Below, piece by piece: positions 51,913 through 60,811 of a stretch of 64,000 nucleotides of DNA (positions are counted from its first letter, which is position 1; every line of letters begins with the position of its first letter). Source of the DNA: Nitrospira sp. GTDB lineage: Bacteria > Nitrospirota > Nitrospiria > Nitrospirales > Nitrospiraceae. The DNA is taken from positions 1 to 64,000 of the forward strand of contig VGXC01000017.1 of assembly GCA_016873495.1 (NCBI GenBank), in the 5' to 3' direction. The translations under genes and the position numbers were made by a program. The notes beneath the pieces were generated by a model. That model was not told the DNA's origin. It made no database searches and saw only the letters and a list, made by a program, of their open reading frames with translations.

Positions 51913-52878
51913 CTAGTGGACCGAGAATGGGATCGGCGCAAAGGTCAGCACAAAAATCGCCAGCGCTCCCCAGCCGATCCAGATGCGGGTCTTTCCGAGG
52001 GCCGCTTCCGGGTCCATGACCGGAGGATGGGCGAAGCCCATCAGACCGGCCATTCCCGCCCAAAGAAACCACCCGGGCCAGCCCACAAACCCCAGCACGA
52101 TGAGGATGGGCAGTATCGCCAGCGCGATGGTTCGCTGCCTGGGCCCCCAGAGCGCATAGGCCACGTGGCCTCCATCCAGTTGCCCGATGGGGATGAGATT
52201 CAGCGAGGTCACGAAGAGCCCGAACCAGGCGGCGAAGCCGACCGGATGCAACAGCACGTCGTAACCCTCCGGCAGCGGCCCGAGCACGAGCCAGGAGACG
52301 AATTGCAGCAGCAGCGGCTCGCCGAGATGTAAGCCGTAGGTATTGTCCAGGTGCACGACCTGGGACAAACGCAAACCGATCACCAGCGCCGCCACCGCGA
52401 CCACAAACCCTGCGATCGGACCGGCCACGCCGATGTCGAACAAAGCTTTACGGCTCAGGATCGGCCCGCGCATGCGGATGATCGCGCCGAAGGTCCCGAT
52501 GAAATGCGGCGGCCCGGGGATGAACAACGGCAACGAGGCGGGCACACGGTGAATGCGCGAGAGGACATAATGGCCCAGCTCATGCGTGACCAGGATGCCC
52601 AGCAGGGTCCCGGCAAAGGGCAGGCCTTTCAGAAGAGCCGTCGGGTCGTTGATCAGGAACTGCCAGGCGCCAAGCAGCGGGCTCGTATTGGTTTGGTAAG
52701 CCCCGGCCCAGAGCGTAGTGAACACCGTGGCGAGAAACAGGCCGATCGGAACGGCGACCGAGGAGCGAGGCGGCGGGTCCGGATCGTCATCCATCGGAAC
52801 CACGCCATATCCGTGAAGCTCCCGCGCCGGGACCATCCGGATAAAAGGGTCGTTGGGATCGGGCCGCTCGTCATCCAT
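51913..52878 (-). CDS. Site-2-protease-like M50 membrane metalloprotease
   Basis: 321 residues with several membrane helices. Zinc motif THELGHYVLSR (HExxH) and the second motif NLIPIGQLDGGH (the Asp ligand) are intact. Such proteases cleave within membranes. No PDZ domain is present; an acidic N-terminal tail (~1-38) precedes the first helix. The 160 bp on its downstream side shows no gene. Confidence 0.9.
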   Translation of the reverse strand: MDDERPDPNDPFIRMVPARELHGYGVVPMDDDPDPPPRSSVAVPIGLFLATVFTTLWAGAYQTNTSPLLGAWQFLINDPTALLKGLPFAGTLLGILVTHELGHYVLSRIHRVPASLPLFIPGPPHFIGTFGAIIRMRGPILSRKALFDIGVAGPIAGFVVAVAALVIGLRLSQVVHLDNTYGLHLGEPLLLQFVSWLVLGPLPEGYDVLLHPVGFAAWFGLFVTSLNLIPIGQLDGGHVAYALWGPRQRTIALAILPILIVLGFVGWPGWFLWAGMAGLMGFAHPPVMDPEAALGKTRIWIGWGALAIFVLTFAPIPFSVH

Positions 52879-52893
52879 GGTTTACCCAATAAG

Positions 52894-52998
52894 AGCTGAT
52901 AGCGTATGGCTGATGGCCTATAGCTGAGAACAAAGCACAAAAGAGTTGCGGCTTCTGATCCTCGATAAACCGCCATTCGCCATCTGCCATCAGCTCTT
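52894..52998. repeat. Inverted pair of 7-bp arrays between M50 and HTH-MBL genes
   Basis: 52894-52928 holds five 7-mers such as AGCTGAT and GGCTGAT; 52971-52998 holds four complementary units such as CGCCATC and TGCCATC. The second array includes the stop codon of the HTH-metallo-beta-lactamase gene (52990-52992). Confidence 0.75.
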
Positions 52999-53838
52999 GC
53001 TCCCCTCTGCAAAGGGATTATGAACCAGTTCTTCTCCTACCGTCGTGGCCGGACCGTGGCCCGGCAAAAGCACCATCTGGGCCGGCTGCGTCAACACCTT
53101 CGTTCTCACCGATTCCAGGTGCGCCGGATAGAGCGTTGCGGGATTGGCCCGACCTATCGACCCGGCAAAGAGCGTGTCTCCGACGAAGCAGAGTTCACGC
53201 TCGCCCCGTTGCACCCGATAACAGATGCCGCCGGGCGTGTGCCCCGGCGTCGTCATGCAGGTCACGGTCAGACCGCCCACCGCGATCGTCCTGCCGTCTT
53301 CGCTAGGGCCCATCAGCTTCTGCGGCGGCTTCCACGGGAGGAGTTTCACGTCCTCGCGGCCGATATAGACCGGCGCCTGGAGATGCTGCAGGATCACATC
53401 CAACCCGTCCGCATGGTCGGAATGGCCGTGCGTGAGACAGACGGCTTTCAGCGTCAGGTTTTTCCGATTGACGACATCCAGCATGGCCTCGGCATGATAG
53501 GCCGTGTCCACCATGATGGCCTCGCCTTCATCGTACAGCACATACCCTTTGACCAGGTACCCGCCGACATCCCCGAGCACCGTTTCGACGCAGGCGAGCG
53601 CCGGAGGATCGGCCGGCTGCCAGCCTTCGAGGGCGATCTGAGCCAGCGGCTCAGGCCTGAGCCCCAACACTGTCGCAAGCGCCGCGACTTCCGCCCTCGT
53701 CGGCTGCCGCCCCGCCCGTTCCAGCACCGTGATGTCGCCAGGCGGAAGGCCGCTCTTTGCCGCCACCTCGCCGATCGAGAGCCCGAGCCCAGTCCGGGCC
53801 TTCTTGATGATGTCGCAGAAGTCGTCTTCTAAAGGCAT
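52990..53838 (-). CDS. HTH domain fused to metallo-beta-lactamase-fold hydrolase
   Basis: 282 residues. Residues ~8-70 form a Cro/CI-type helix-turn-helix (ARTGLGLSIGEVAAKSGLPPGDITVLERAGRQPT). Residues ~80-275 form a glyoxalase-II-like metallo-beta-lactamase domain with THGHSDHADG, TTPGHTPGG, GDTLFAGS and a terminal GHGP. The fusion suggests either a DNA-targeted hydrolase or an autoregulating enzyme; unproven. ATG 53838 has no strong Shine-Dalgarno. Confidence 0.85.
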   Translation of the reverse strand: MPLEDDFCDIIKKARTGLGLSIGEVAAKSGLPPGDITVLERAGRQPTRAEVAALATVLGLRPEPLAQIALEGWQPADPPALACVETVLGDVGGYLVKGYVLYDEGEAIMVDTAYHAEAMLDVVNRKNLTLKAVCLTHGHSDHADGLDVILQHLQAPVYIGREDVKLLPWKPPQKLMGPSEDGRTIAVGGLTVTCMTTPGHTPGGICYRVQRGERELCFVGDTLFAGSIGRANPATLYPAHLESVRTKVLTQPAQMVLLPGHGPATTVGEELVHNPFAEGSKS

Positions 53839-53847
53839 AGTCTGAAC

Positions 53848-53924
53848 GGCTCAGAGCTTATGGCAGATGGCTTATGGCAAGATCTTTCCGGCCATCAGCG
53901 ATCAGCCATACGCGATAAGCTCCC
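53848..53924. repeat. Inverted pair of 7-bp arrays between HTH-MBL and macro genes
   Basis: 53848-53882 holds five 7-mers (for example AGCTTAT, GGCTTAT); 53890-53924 holds five complementary ones (for example GGCCATC, AGCCATA). Same unit family as the previous locus. The second array encodes the last residues (ELIAYG) and stop of the macro-domain protein. Confidence 0.75.
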
Positions 53925-54417
53925 GTTGCCAGGCGTTCACCATCGCCGGGTCCACGTCCACCAGGATGACTGACTGAAGCGATTTTGGCCGGAACGTCTT
54001 GATCTCCTGCACCATCGCTCTCGCGGCCTCGGCATGGGCCACGCCGCCGACTCCCGTGCCCATGCCGGGAAGCGCAATCGAGGCAAGGCCCTTTTGATCG
54101 GCCAGCCTGAGCGTCGCCCTTGTCGCCAGGGCCACGTTGGCTGCTGGAATAGCCATGCCCGGCTGCGGCATCGTCGGTGCGTGGATGATGTGGGCAAACT
54201 TCGTTGCGCCGCCGGAAGTCATCACCGCGCTCCCCACCGGAATCGGCGCCTGCCTGACCGCTTCCTGCTCCACCTCGATCCCCGCTGCTCGCTTGATCGC
54301 CCCGGCCACACCCCCGCCCATGTAGCCGGAGCTGTTCGCTGCGTTCACGATCGCTTCGACGTTGGACTCCAAAATGCTTCCCTGCACGACTGGGACGTGG
54401 AGCAGCGTAGCGGCCAC
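53902..54417 (-). CDS. Macro-domain ADP-ribose-binding protein
   Basis: 171 residues, a stand-alone macro domain: NAANSSGYMGGGVAGAI (the Asn and glycine loop of ADP-ribosyl hydrolases) and ALPGMGTGVGGV. Related YmdB/MacroD-type proteins remove ADP-ribose or deacetylate O-acetyl-ADP-ribose. GTG 54417 follows AGGA. It lies 9 bp after the ParE-like remnant. Confidence 0.9.
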   Translation of the reverse strand: MAATLLHVPVVQGSILESNVEAIVNAANSSGYMGGGVAGAIKRAAGIEVEQEAVRQAPIPVGSAVMTSGGATKFAHIIHAPTMPQPGMAIPAANVALATRATLRLADQKGLASIALPGMGTGVGGVAHAEAARAMVQEIKTFRPKSLQSVILVDVDPAMVNAWQRELIAYG

Positions 54418-54426
54418 GAGGATTTC

Positions 54427-54724
54427 CTACCTCTTCCGCCAGTACCCAGGTTTTCGACGACCATGGGCCACCGCAACGACGGTAATCCGGTTTTCCTCTG
54501 TGCGATAGATGATGCTGTACGGAAAGCGACGAAGGAGATAGCGTCTGGTGTGATGATCGTAAGAAGGCCACCGGTTTGGGTGATCACCGATCAGAGCGAT
54601 CGCCTGATCCAATTCGGCGACAAAGGCTTCACCGGCAGCGGGATTTTGATTATGCGTACCACTCTCGAGCCGCCCTGGCTTCAGCGATCGCATCAGGGTG
54701 AAACTCAAGCGCGACGGGATTCAC
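54427..54724 (-). pseudogene. ParE/RelE-type toxin gene with frameshift
   Basis: From GTG 54724 a typical ParE N-terminus is read (NPVALEFHPDAIAEARAARE, then WYA). At about 54652 one extra base breaks the frame, and the toxin continues in the next frame with NPAAGEAFVAELDQAIAL and RYLLRRFPYSIIYR through to TAG 54427. Either the toxin is inactivated or the base is a sequencing error. The 5' end overlaps the antitoxin gene by 20 bp, usual for these modules. Confidence 0.75.
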
Positions 54725-54950
54725 TCGATAGACCCATGATCTGACTTCGGGCTTCCGACCAGGGAATCGTTTTGACCTTTCCGGTTTCCAGATCCTTCAG
54801 CCGTTTTGCAATCTCCGCACTCCAGGCTGCCTCCGCCCCTTCATCCGCCTCGGTGTCGAGACTCTGAAGAAGTTGAGCGGCCAACGCCGCGCGGGCAGAC
54901 GTCGGCAACTGGAGTGCATCGTCCAATAGCTTCTTGGCTTCGGGGCTCAT
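54705..54950 (-). CDS. Addiction-module antitoxin (TIGR02574-like)
   Basis: 81 residues: SPEAKKLLDDALQLPTSAR then LLQSLD and AAWSAEIAKRLKDLETGK, the signature of the short antitoxins partnered with ParE/RelE toxins. It neutralises the toxin by binding. AAGGAGG lies 5 nt before ATG 54950. Its toxin partner appears frameshifted, so it may persist as an orphan. Confidence 0.85.
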   Translation of the reverse strand: MSPEAKKLLDDALQLPTSARAALAAQLLQSLDTEADEGAEAAWSAEIAKRLKDLETGKVKTIPWSEARSQIMGLSSESRRA

Positions 54951-55061
54951 AGAAGCCTCCTTCCGTGTCGCAATCCCTTCAAGTTTCACGCGCCGAACAC
55001 GTCTAGTCTAGCACATTCAGCCGTCTTCACGATCACCTGCGCCGTTCGTCAGCCGCGTTCC

Positions 55062-56537
55062 TTATCCCTCCGGCGGCAGCTTGATCTCTTTCACCTCGCC
55101 GAACCCCGACAAGACCTGCGGCAGGGCATTGGCCTGGCCGACGGCCAGGATCCGGAGCTGCTCCGGATGCAAATGCTTGCGGGCCACTTGCAGCAAGTCG
55201 TCTTTCGTCAGCTTCACGACTTTGTCCCGCGTCTGCTGGAGAAAATCCTTGGGCAGGCCGTCATATTCCAGGCCGATCAGGCGGCTGACGATGCTGGAGG
55301 CGCTGGTGAACGAAAAGACGAAGGAATTGACGAAAGCCTCTTTGGCTTCGGCCAGCTCCCGGTCGGTCACCGGTTCCTGCTGGAGCCGCTCCATGTTGGC
55401 CACCAGACGGCTCACCACCTCCTGCGTCGAGGCCAGCTTGGTTTCCGCGCGCATCCCCCAGACCCCCTGCTCGCGCACCCCGGCTCTGAGCGAGCTGCCC
55501 ACCGAGTAGGCGAGCCCCTGCTTGGTCCGCACGTCCTGAAACAGGCGGCTGCGGAACCCGCCCCCGCCCAGGATGTCGTTGAGCAGCGACAGGGCCGGAT
55601 AATCGGAGTCGCTCTCCTTGATCGAGAGGTGGCCGGCCCGCAGATGGGTTTGCTGGCTCCCCTTGCCGATCACCCGTACCAGACGTTTTCCCTCGCGCAC
55701 CGGCTCGGCCTGTACCGTCGGGAGGTCGATCTTGGGCACCGCCCCCTTGGGCCAGGCGCCGAAGGTCTCGCGCAGCGCTGCCAGCATCGGGCCCTTCTCG
55801 AAATCCCCCGTCACGCCCAGTATGATCCCATTGGGATGGACCGTGCGGGCATGGAAAGCGCGCACGTCGTCGCGCGTGACCCCGGTCACGGACGCCACCG
55901 AACTTTCGCGCGCAAAGGGGTGGTTTGCTCCATAGATCAGTTTGGCGAACTCGCGCCCGGCGATGGATTGCGGCTGGTCCTGGCGCCGGCGGATGCCCTC
56001 GATCGCCTGGAGTTTGGCCAGCTCGATCCGGCTCGGATCGAAGGCCGGGGTCATGAGGACGTCGGCGAAGATGCGGAGGCCGCGGGGCAGGTCCTTCTTC
56101 AGCACGTCCAGCATGGCCGAGCCGGATTCGGTGCCGATGCTCACCGAGACCGCCGCCGCCAGCTGTTCCAGCTCCTGGTCCACCTGCTCGGCGGACATGC
56201 GCGCGGTCCCGCCGGTCCGCATGGTGGCGCCGGTCAGGCCGGCCAGGCCGACTTGGTCCGACGGGTCCAGCCAGGCGCCGGTCTGTATGGTGGCGGTGAT
56301 GGTCACCAGCGGCAGTTCGTGATCCTCCAGCAGGTAGACGATCAGGCCGTTTTCCAGGACCACCCGCTCCGGCTCCGGCGGCGTGAACTGGACCGGCTCG
56401 AATTGCATGGTGCGCGGGTCGTCCTGCGCCCACAGGGCCGGCGCGCCGACGCCACAGCCCAGTGCCAATGCCGCCGCCAATGCCGCGATGCGCGCGATCG
56501 GCCTTCTTACCGCTTTTCTCTTGAGATTCTTTTCCAC
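55062..56537 (-). CDS. M16-family protein, non-catalytic partner
   Basis: 491 residues with signal peptide (LAAALALGCGVGAPALWAQ) and two M16 halves. The zinc motif HxxEH is absent: its position reads GLTGATMRTG. The C-terminal half retains the substrate-ring features (LNDILGGGGFRSRLFQDVRTKQGLAYSV). It should pair with the catalytic protein encoded upstream, as in PqqF/YmxG-like two-subunit peptidases. It starts at GTG 56537 inside a 7-bp repeat. Confidence 0.88.
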   Translation of the reverse strand: MEKNLKRKAVRRPIARIAALAAALALGCGVGAPALWAQDDPRTMQFEPVQFTPPEPERVVLENGLIVYLLEDHELPLVTITATIQTGAWLDPSDQVGLAGLTGATMRTGGTARMSAEQVDQELEQLAAAVSVSIGTESGSAMLDVLKKDLPRGLRIFADVLMTPAFDPSRIELAKLQAIEGIRRRQDQPQSIAGREFAKLIYGANHPFARESSVASVTGVTRDDVRAFHARTVHPNGIILGVTGDFEKGPMLAALRETFGAWPKGAVPKIDLPTVQAEPVREGKRLVRVIGKGSQQTHLRAGHLSIKESDSDYPALSLLNDILGGGGFRSRLFQDVRTKQGLAYSVGSSLRAGVREQGVWGMRAETKLASTQEVVSRLVANMERLQQEPVTDRELAEAKEAFVNSFVFSFTSASSIVSRLIGLEYDGLPKDFLQQTRDKVVKLTKDDLLQVARKHLHPEQLRILAVGQANALPQVLSGFGEVKEIKLPPEG

Positions 56538-56565
56538 GCTTCACGCCTCACGCTTAACGTTTCAC
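56531..56565. repeat. Five 7-bp repeats filling the junction of the M16 gene pair
   Basis: Units TTTCCAC, GCTTCAC, GCCTCAC, GCTTAAC and GTTTCAC follow each other without gaps. Read on the coding (minus) strand, the array contains the TAA stop of the upstream gene, a GAGG that can serve as ribosome binding site, and the GTG start of the downstream gene. Confidence 0.8.
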
Positions 56566-58110
56566 GTCTGTTCCCGCAGTCGGCTTGACCAGGGTCGCCA
56601 CGGTTCGGTTGGGCTTGACGAAATATTGCGCGGCCACACGCTGGATGTCGGCGGGCGTCACCGACGCAATCTTGTCGCGCACCTTCAGGATGTACCGCCA
56701 GTCTTTGGCCACCGTCTGAAAGAAGGCGAGTTGCGAGGCCAGGCCGCTGTTGGACCGCAGCGACCGGACCAGGGAGGCGTCCAGGTTGTTCAGCACTTTT
56801 TCCAGTTCCTTGGCCGACACCGGCTCGGTTTTCAACCGTTCCAATTCCTCCTCGACTGCCGCTTCCAATTCCGCCGTCCGGTGCGGGGCCAGCGGCGCGG
56901 CGCTGATCACGAACAGGTTGGGATCGCGCTGGCCGGGAAATCCGGAATCGGTGCCGACGGAGACCGCGAGCCGTTTTTCGCGCACGAGCTTTTGATACAG
57001 CCGCGAGGTCACGCCTTCCGACAGGACCGAGTCCAGCACGTCGAAAACGAAATCGTCCGGATGGCCCAGGGCCGGCTTGTGATAGCCCATGATCAGGATC
57101 GGCTCCGCCTCGAACTCCACCTCGATGCGCCGCTCGCCTTTCTGTGGTGGTTCGACCGTCACCACGGGTGGCGGCGGCGGAGCCGCGGGCAAGGCGCCGA
57201 ACGTCCGTTCGATCAGGGCGATCACCTCGGAAGGCTTGATGTCACCCGCAATCGCCACGACGGCATTGTTCGGACCGTAATAGGTGCGGAAAAACCGCTC
57301 GGTCTCGGCCGGCGTGAGGGCCAGGATGTCCGAGCCCCAGCCGATCGTCGGAAAGCCGTAGGGATGGGCCTGGAACGCCGCGGCGGCGAAGGCCTCGAAA
57401 AGCAGCCCGTTGGGGCTGTCCTCCGTCCGCAAGCGGCGTTCCTCCATCACCACGGCCCGCTCCTTGTAAAACTCACGCAGGACCGGGTTCGCCATCCGGT
57501 CCGCTTCGATCGCGGCCCAGAGCGGCAGGCGGTTGGCCGGCAAGCTCACGGTGTAGCGCGTGACGTCCTTGCCCGTAGAGGCGTTCAGCCCCACCGCCCC
57601 ATGGCGCTGGTAGAGCAAGGGCATCTCGTTGCCCACGACCAAGGCATCGGCCGCCGCCTGGACCTCCTTGAACGATTGAAGCTTCTGCTGCAAGGCGGGG
57701 GAATCTTGCTGGCCGGCGGCGCGGAGCTGCTCGCGCAGGACCTCGATCTCTCCGTTGAGCCGGTCCAATTCCATCAGCAGCGGCCGTTCCTTGGCATAGT
57801 CCTTGGTGCCAAAGGTCTTGGTCCCCTTGAAGGCCATGTGTTCATAGAGATGCGCCACGCCGGTGATGCCGGTATGTTCGTTGATCCCGCCGACGCCGAA
57901 GGTCATGTTGATGGAGAGGACCGGACTCTCGTGACGCTCCACCATCAGGACCGTGAGGCCGTTCGCCAATCGGTGTTCGATGACGCGCTCGGCCAGGCCG
58001 GCTCCCTGGGCCTGCAGGATGAGGCTAAGGGTAAGGCCGAGAGTTAAGAGAACACAGACCGCCAGCGCATTTCCGCTCAACCTGATCCTCGACTTTGTCC
58101 TGCTTTTCAT
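56554..58110 (-). CDS. M16-family zinc peptidase, catalytic subunit
   Basis: 518 residues with signal helix (VCLLTLGLTLSLILQAQGAG). The inverted zinc motif HLYEH is intact in GVAHLYEHMAFKG, with the downstream Glu in KERAVVMEERRLR. A charged coiled insertion (~residues 105-150) sits after the motif. The exported peptidase would work as a pair with the next gene. ATG 58110 overlaps the HAD stop. Confidence 0.9.
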   Translation of the reverse strand: MKSRTKSRIRLSGNALAVCVLLTLGLTLSLILQAQGAGLAERVIEHRLANGLTVLMVERHESPVLSINMTFGVGGINEHTGITGVAHLYEHMAFKGTKTFGTKDYAKERPLLMELDRLNGEIEVLREQLRAAGQQDSPALQQKLQSFKEVQAAADALVVGNEMPLLYQRHGAVGLNASTGKDVTRYTVSLPANRLPLWAAIEADRMANPVLREFYKERAVVMEERRLRTEDSPNGLLFEAFAAAAFQAHPYGFPTIGWGSDILALTPAETERFFRTYYGPNNAVVAIAGDIKPSEVIALIERTFGALPAAPPPPPVVTVEPPQKGERRIEVEFEAEPILIMGYHKPALGHPDDFVFDVLDSVLSEGVTSRLYQKLVREKRLAVSVGTDSGFPGQRDPNLFVISAAPLAPHRTAELEAAVEEELERLKTEPVSAKELEKVLNNLDASLVRSLRSNSGLASQLAFFQTVAKDWRYILKVRDKIASVTPADIQRVAAQYFVKPNRTVATLVKPTAGTDVKR

Positions 58111-58772
58111 GCGAAGAGTCCCATCAATTCTTCCGGTTGTTCGATGAACCAGTCCGGCCGGCAGGCGGCCATCTTCTCCCGGTTCCCCATCCCATAGCCG
58201 ACCGCGCAGACCCGGATCCCCGCGTTATGTCCGCCATTGATGTCGTTCGTGCTGTCCCCGATGAGCACGGTCCGCTCCTTGTCGACCTGCAGCTCTTCCA
58301 TCACCTTCAATAGCATGCCCGGCTCCGGCTTGAGCCCATAGCCGTTGTCGCCGCCGACGACGTAGGTAAAGTGATGCGCCCCGAGCCCTTGCAAGATTTT
58401 CATGGTGTATTCGATGGATTTGTTCGTGGCGACCGCCTTCTGCTTCTGGGCGAAGTGGGCCAAGACCTGTTCGACGCCGGAGTAAAATTGCGTCCGGTCG
58501 AGGCAATGGGCCAGGTAATGGCCGCGGAACACCCGCAAGGCCTCCTCGTAGCGGGTCTGATTGGCCTCCCCGACGGAGAGCCGGAGCAGCCGCTTGACGC
58601 CGTCGCCGACGAACCCGAAAATTTCTTCCTGCGGGCGGAGCGGCAAACCCAATTCGCCCAGCGTCAGATTGACCGCCGTGGCAATGTCCCACTTGGATTC
58701 GATCAACGTCCCGTCCAGGTCGAAGATCAAGAGATCGACCGGCACGGCCGCTTGCGGCGTGGCCTTCGTCAT
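58107..58772 (-). CDS. gph: HAD phosphatase, phosphoglycolate-phosphatase type
   Basis: 221 residues. Motif I LLIFDLDGTLIES, motif II VATNKS, motif III Lys in GLKPEPGML, motif IV VLIGDSTNDI. Gph removes phosphate from 2-phosphoglycolate; other small phosphates are possible. Overlaps both neighbours by four bases, so it is in an operon with the M16 pair. Confidence 0.85.
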   Translation of the reverse strand: MTKATPQAAVPVDLLIFDLDGTLIESKWDIATAVNLTLGELGLPLRPQEEIFGFVGDGVKRLLRLSVGEANQTRYEEALRVFRGHYLAHCLDRTQFYSGVEQVLAHFAQKQKAVATNKSIEYTMKILQGLGAHHFTYVVGGDNGYGLKPEPGMLLKVMEELQVDKERTVLIGDSTNDINGGHNAGIRVCAVGYGMGNREKMAACRPDWFIEQPEELMGLFA

Positions 58773-59326
58773 GGCGCCTGCCTCAGGCTATCCCGAAGCT
58801 CCGTCAGTCTCGCCGCCTTGACCCCGTCGGTCTCCTCGATCATCGCCTGCCGCACGTAACCGATTAAGCGCTTCTGGCCGACGTGCGGCGGCAGAGTCGG
58901 CTCGATGATCCGCCAGCGGTCTCCGACGGCCTTCACATGAAATCGGACCTCTTCGACATGCGGCTCCGGCTTGAAGACGACCTCGTCCCATTCCATCGTC
59001 CCGAGCACCTTGAACTTGACGGGAATCCACACCTCCAGCAAGTTCACCACTTCCCAGGCCTTGATCTCGTCGATCACCTCATAGTTCTCGATCACCACCA
59101 CGATTCCCCAGGACAGTTCCCGCGTCCAATTGACGTAGGGCCGGAGCGTCTCCCAGGACATGGACTCCAGCCGCGCCCCCTTCATGTCCAGGGATAGGTA
59201 GGCCTTGACCACGTTCGCCGGATCCTTCTTCAGATCGCCGGTGAACGCCAGGCCGTCCGCCACCATTGCCCCCGACCAAACGAGCAGGAACATCATGACG
59301 ACCGGAAAGATCGCCCGTTTGCTCAC
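58769..59326 (-). CDS. Exported protein of unknown function
   Basis: 185 residues with a signal peptide (VVMMFLLVWSGAMVADGLA) and a mixed alpha/beta body whose order (VVKAYLSLDMKGARL; WEVVNLLEVWIPVKFKVLG; VRFHVKAVGDRWRIIEPTLPPHV) resembles NTF2-like domains; no enzyme residues are recognised. GTG 59326 follows GAGGG. First gene of the operon leading to the M16 peptidases. Confidence 0.65.
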   Translation of the reverse strand: MSKRAIFPVVMMFLLVWSGAMVADGLAFTGDLKKDPANVVKAYLSLDMKGARLESMSWETLRPYVNWTRELSWGIVVVIENYEVIDEIKAWEVVNLLEVWIPVKFKVLGTMEWDEVVFKPEPHVEEVRFHVKAVGDRWRIIEPTLPPHVGQKRLIGYVRQAMIEETDGVKAARLTELRDSLRQAP

Positions 59327-59350
59327 GATACCCTCAGTCGGCCAATGGCG

Positions 59351-60799
59351 CTATGCCAGGTCATGGAGCTTCATTAAGTTGGTCCCGCCGGGCTGGCCTA
59401 TGCGCGTTCCAGACAGGATCACGATCCGTTGCCCCGCGGTCGCGAGGCCCTCGGCCTTCAGACGACGCTCTGCCTCCTCCACACGCTCGTCTGTCTGGTC
59501 GATCTGCCGCATGGTGTGGGGGATCACCCCCCAGTAGAGCGCCATTCGCTGCAGGACGCGCTCGAACGGCGTAAAGGCGATGATCGGGGCGACCGGACGC
59601 TGCTTCGACATCAGCAACGCCGTCATCCCCAACTCGCTGAATGCCACGATCGCGCTGGCCCCAATCGCGGAAGCCGCCGCAGAAGCCGAGGTGCAGATCG
59701 CTTCAGGAGAAGAGACCTCCGGGCGGCCCCTCGCGGGCCATCCGGCTGCGGCGTTGAGCGTGCTTTCCGGCTGGGGACTGTGCATGGCCGCGGCCTCGGC
59801 CGCCCGCACGATCCGGTCCATGACGCGCACGGTTTCAACCGGATAATGCCCGACGGCCGTTTCGCCGGACAGCATCACGGCGTCCGTTCCATCGAACACC
59901 GCATTGGCGACATCGGAGGCTTCCGCTCTGGTCGGCTTCGGCTGCTGGGTCATGGATTCCAACATCTGCGTCGCCGTGATCACGAGGCGGCGGCGGCGAT
60001 TGGCGTCCGCGATGATCCGTTTCTGCAGGATCGGCACGGCCTCGGGGCTCATCTCGACGCCCAGATCGCCCCGCGCGATCATGACGCCTTCCGCCTCGGC
60101 GAGGATCGCCTCCAGGTGATCCATCGCTTCGGGCCGCTCGATCTTGGCGATTACCGGCACGTCGCCCCCCCAGGCGGCGATCAACCGCTTGGCCTCGGTC
60201 ACATCTTCCGGCCCTCTGACGAACGACAACGCCACATAGTCCACGCCTTGCGTCACGCCGAACCGGAGATCCATCCGGTCCTTGTCGCTCAGGGTCGGGG
60301 CACTGACACAGGTGCCGGGCAGGTTGATCCCCTTGTGCGACGCGATCCGTCCTCCGGTGAGGACCTTGCATTCCACCGCCTCACCGGACACGACGGTAAC
60401 CACCAACTCGATCAGCCCATCGTCGATCAGAATGCGGGCGCCGGATTTGACATCCCGAGCCAGATTTTCATACGTGACCGGGATGTCCTCTCCCGCCGGT
60501 GTGGCATGGGCGTGCTCGGCTACCAGGCGCACGGTCTGGCCCGAAACCACGTCCACTCCGCCGTCGACCATCGCCCCGACGCGGATACGGGGTCCCTGCA
60601 GATCCTGAATGATCGCGACCACGACGCGTCGACGACCGGCCGCTTCACGGATCGCCTTGATGGCGCGACCGTGTGATTCGTGGGTGCCATGAGAAAAATT
60701 CAGCCGGGCCACGTCCATGCCGCTCTCGATGAGGCGGTCCAAGACCTCGGGAGAATCGCTGGCAGGACCGATCGTGCAGACAATTTTGGCTTTTCGCAT
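59351..60799 (-). CDS. pyk: Pyruvate kinase
   Basis: 482 residues. N-terminal MRKAKIVCTIGPASDSP, barrel motifs ARLNFSHG and KIERPEAMDHL (catalytic Lys and Glu), ARGDLGVE, and the C-terminal allosteric domain. Transfers phosphate from PEP to ADP. It lies downstream of the phosphofructokinase fusion on the same strand, a glycolytic pair. Confidence 0.96.
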   Translation of the reverse strand: MRKAKIVCTIGPASDSPEVLDRLIESGMDVARLNFSHGTHESHGRAIKAIREAAGRRRVVVAIIQDLQGPRIRVGAMVDGGVDVVSGQTVRLVAEHAHATPAGEDIPVTYENLARDVKSGARILIDDGLIELVVTVVSGEAVECKVLTGGRIASHKGINLPGTCVSAPTLSDKDRMDLRFGVTQGVDYVALSFVRGPEDVTEAKRLIAAWGGDVPVIAKIERPEAMDHLEAILAEAEGVMIARGDLGVEMSPEAVPILQKRIIADANRRRRLVITATQMLESMTQQPKPTRAEASDVANAVFDGTDAVMLSGETAVGHYPVETVRVMDRIVRAAEAAAMHSPQPESTLNAAAGWPARGRPEVSSPEAICTSASAAASAIGASAIVAFSELGMTALLMSKQRPVAPIIAFTPFERVLQRMALYWGVIPHTMRQIDQTDERVEEAERRLKAEGLATAGQRIVILSGTRIGQPGGTNLMKLHDLA

Positions 60800-60811
60800 A
60801 GTCTGAGCCTT

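Noticed and set aside
53902-54950. DarTG-like ADP-ribosylation toxin-antitoxin system
   Set aside because: The macro protein stands alone and the adjacent toxin is ParE-type, not a DarT ADP-ribosyltransferase.
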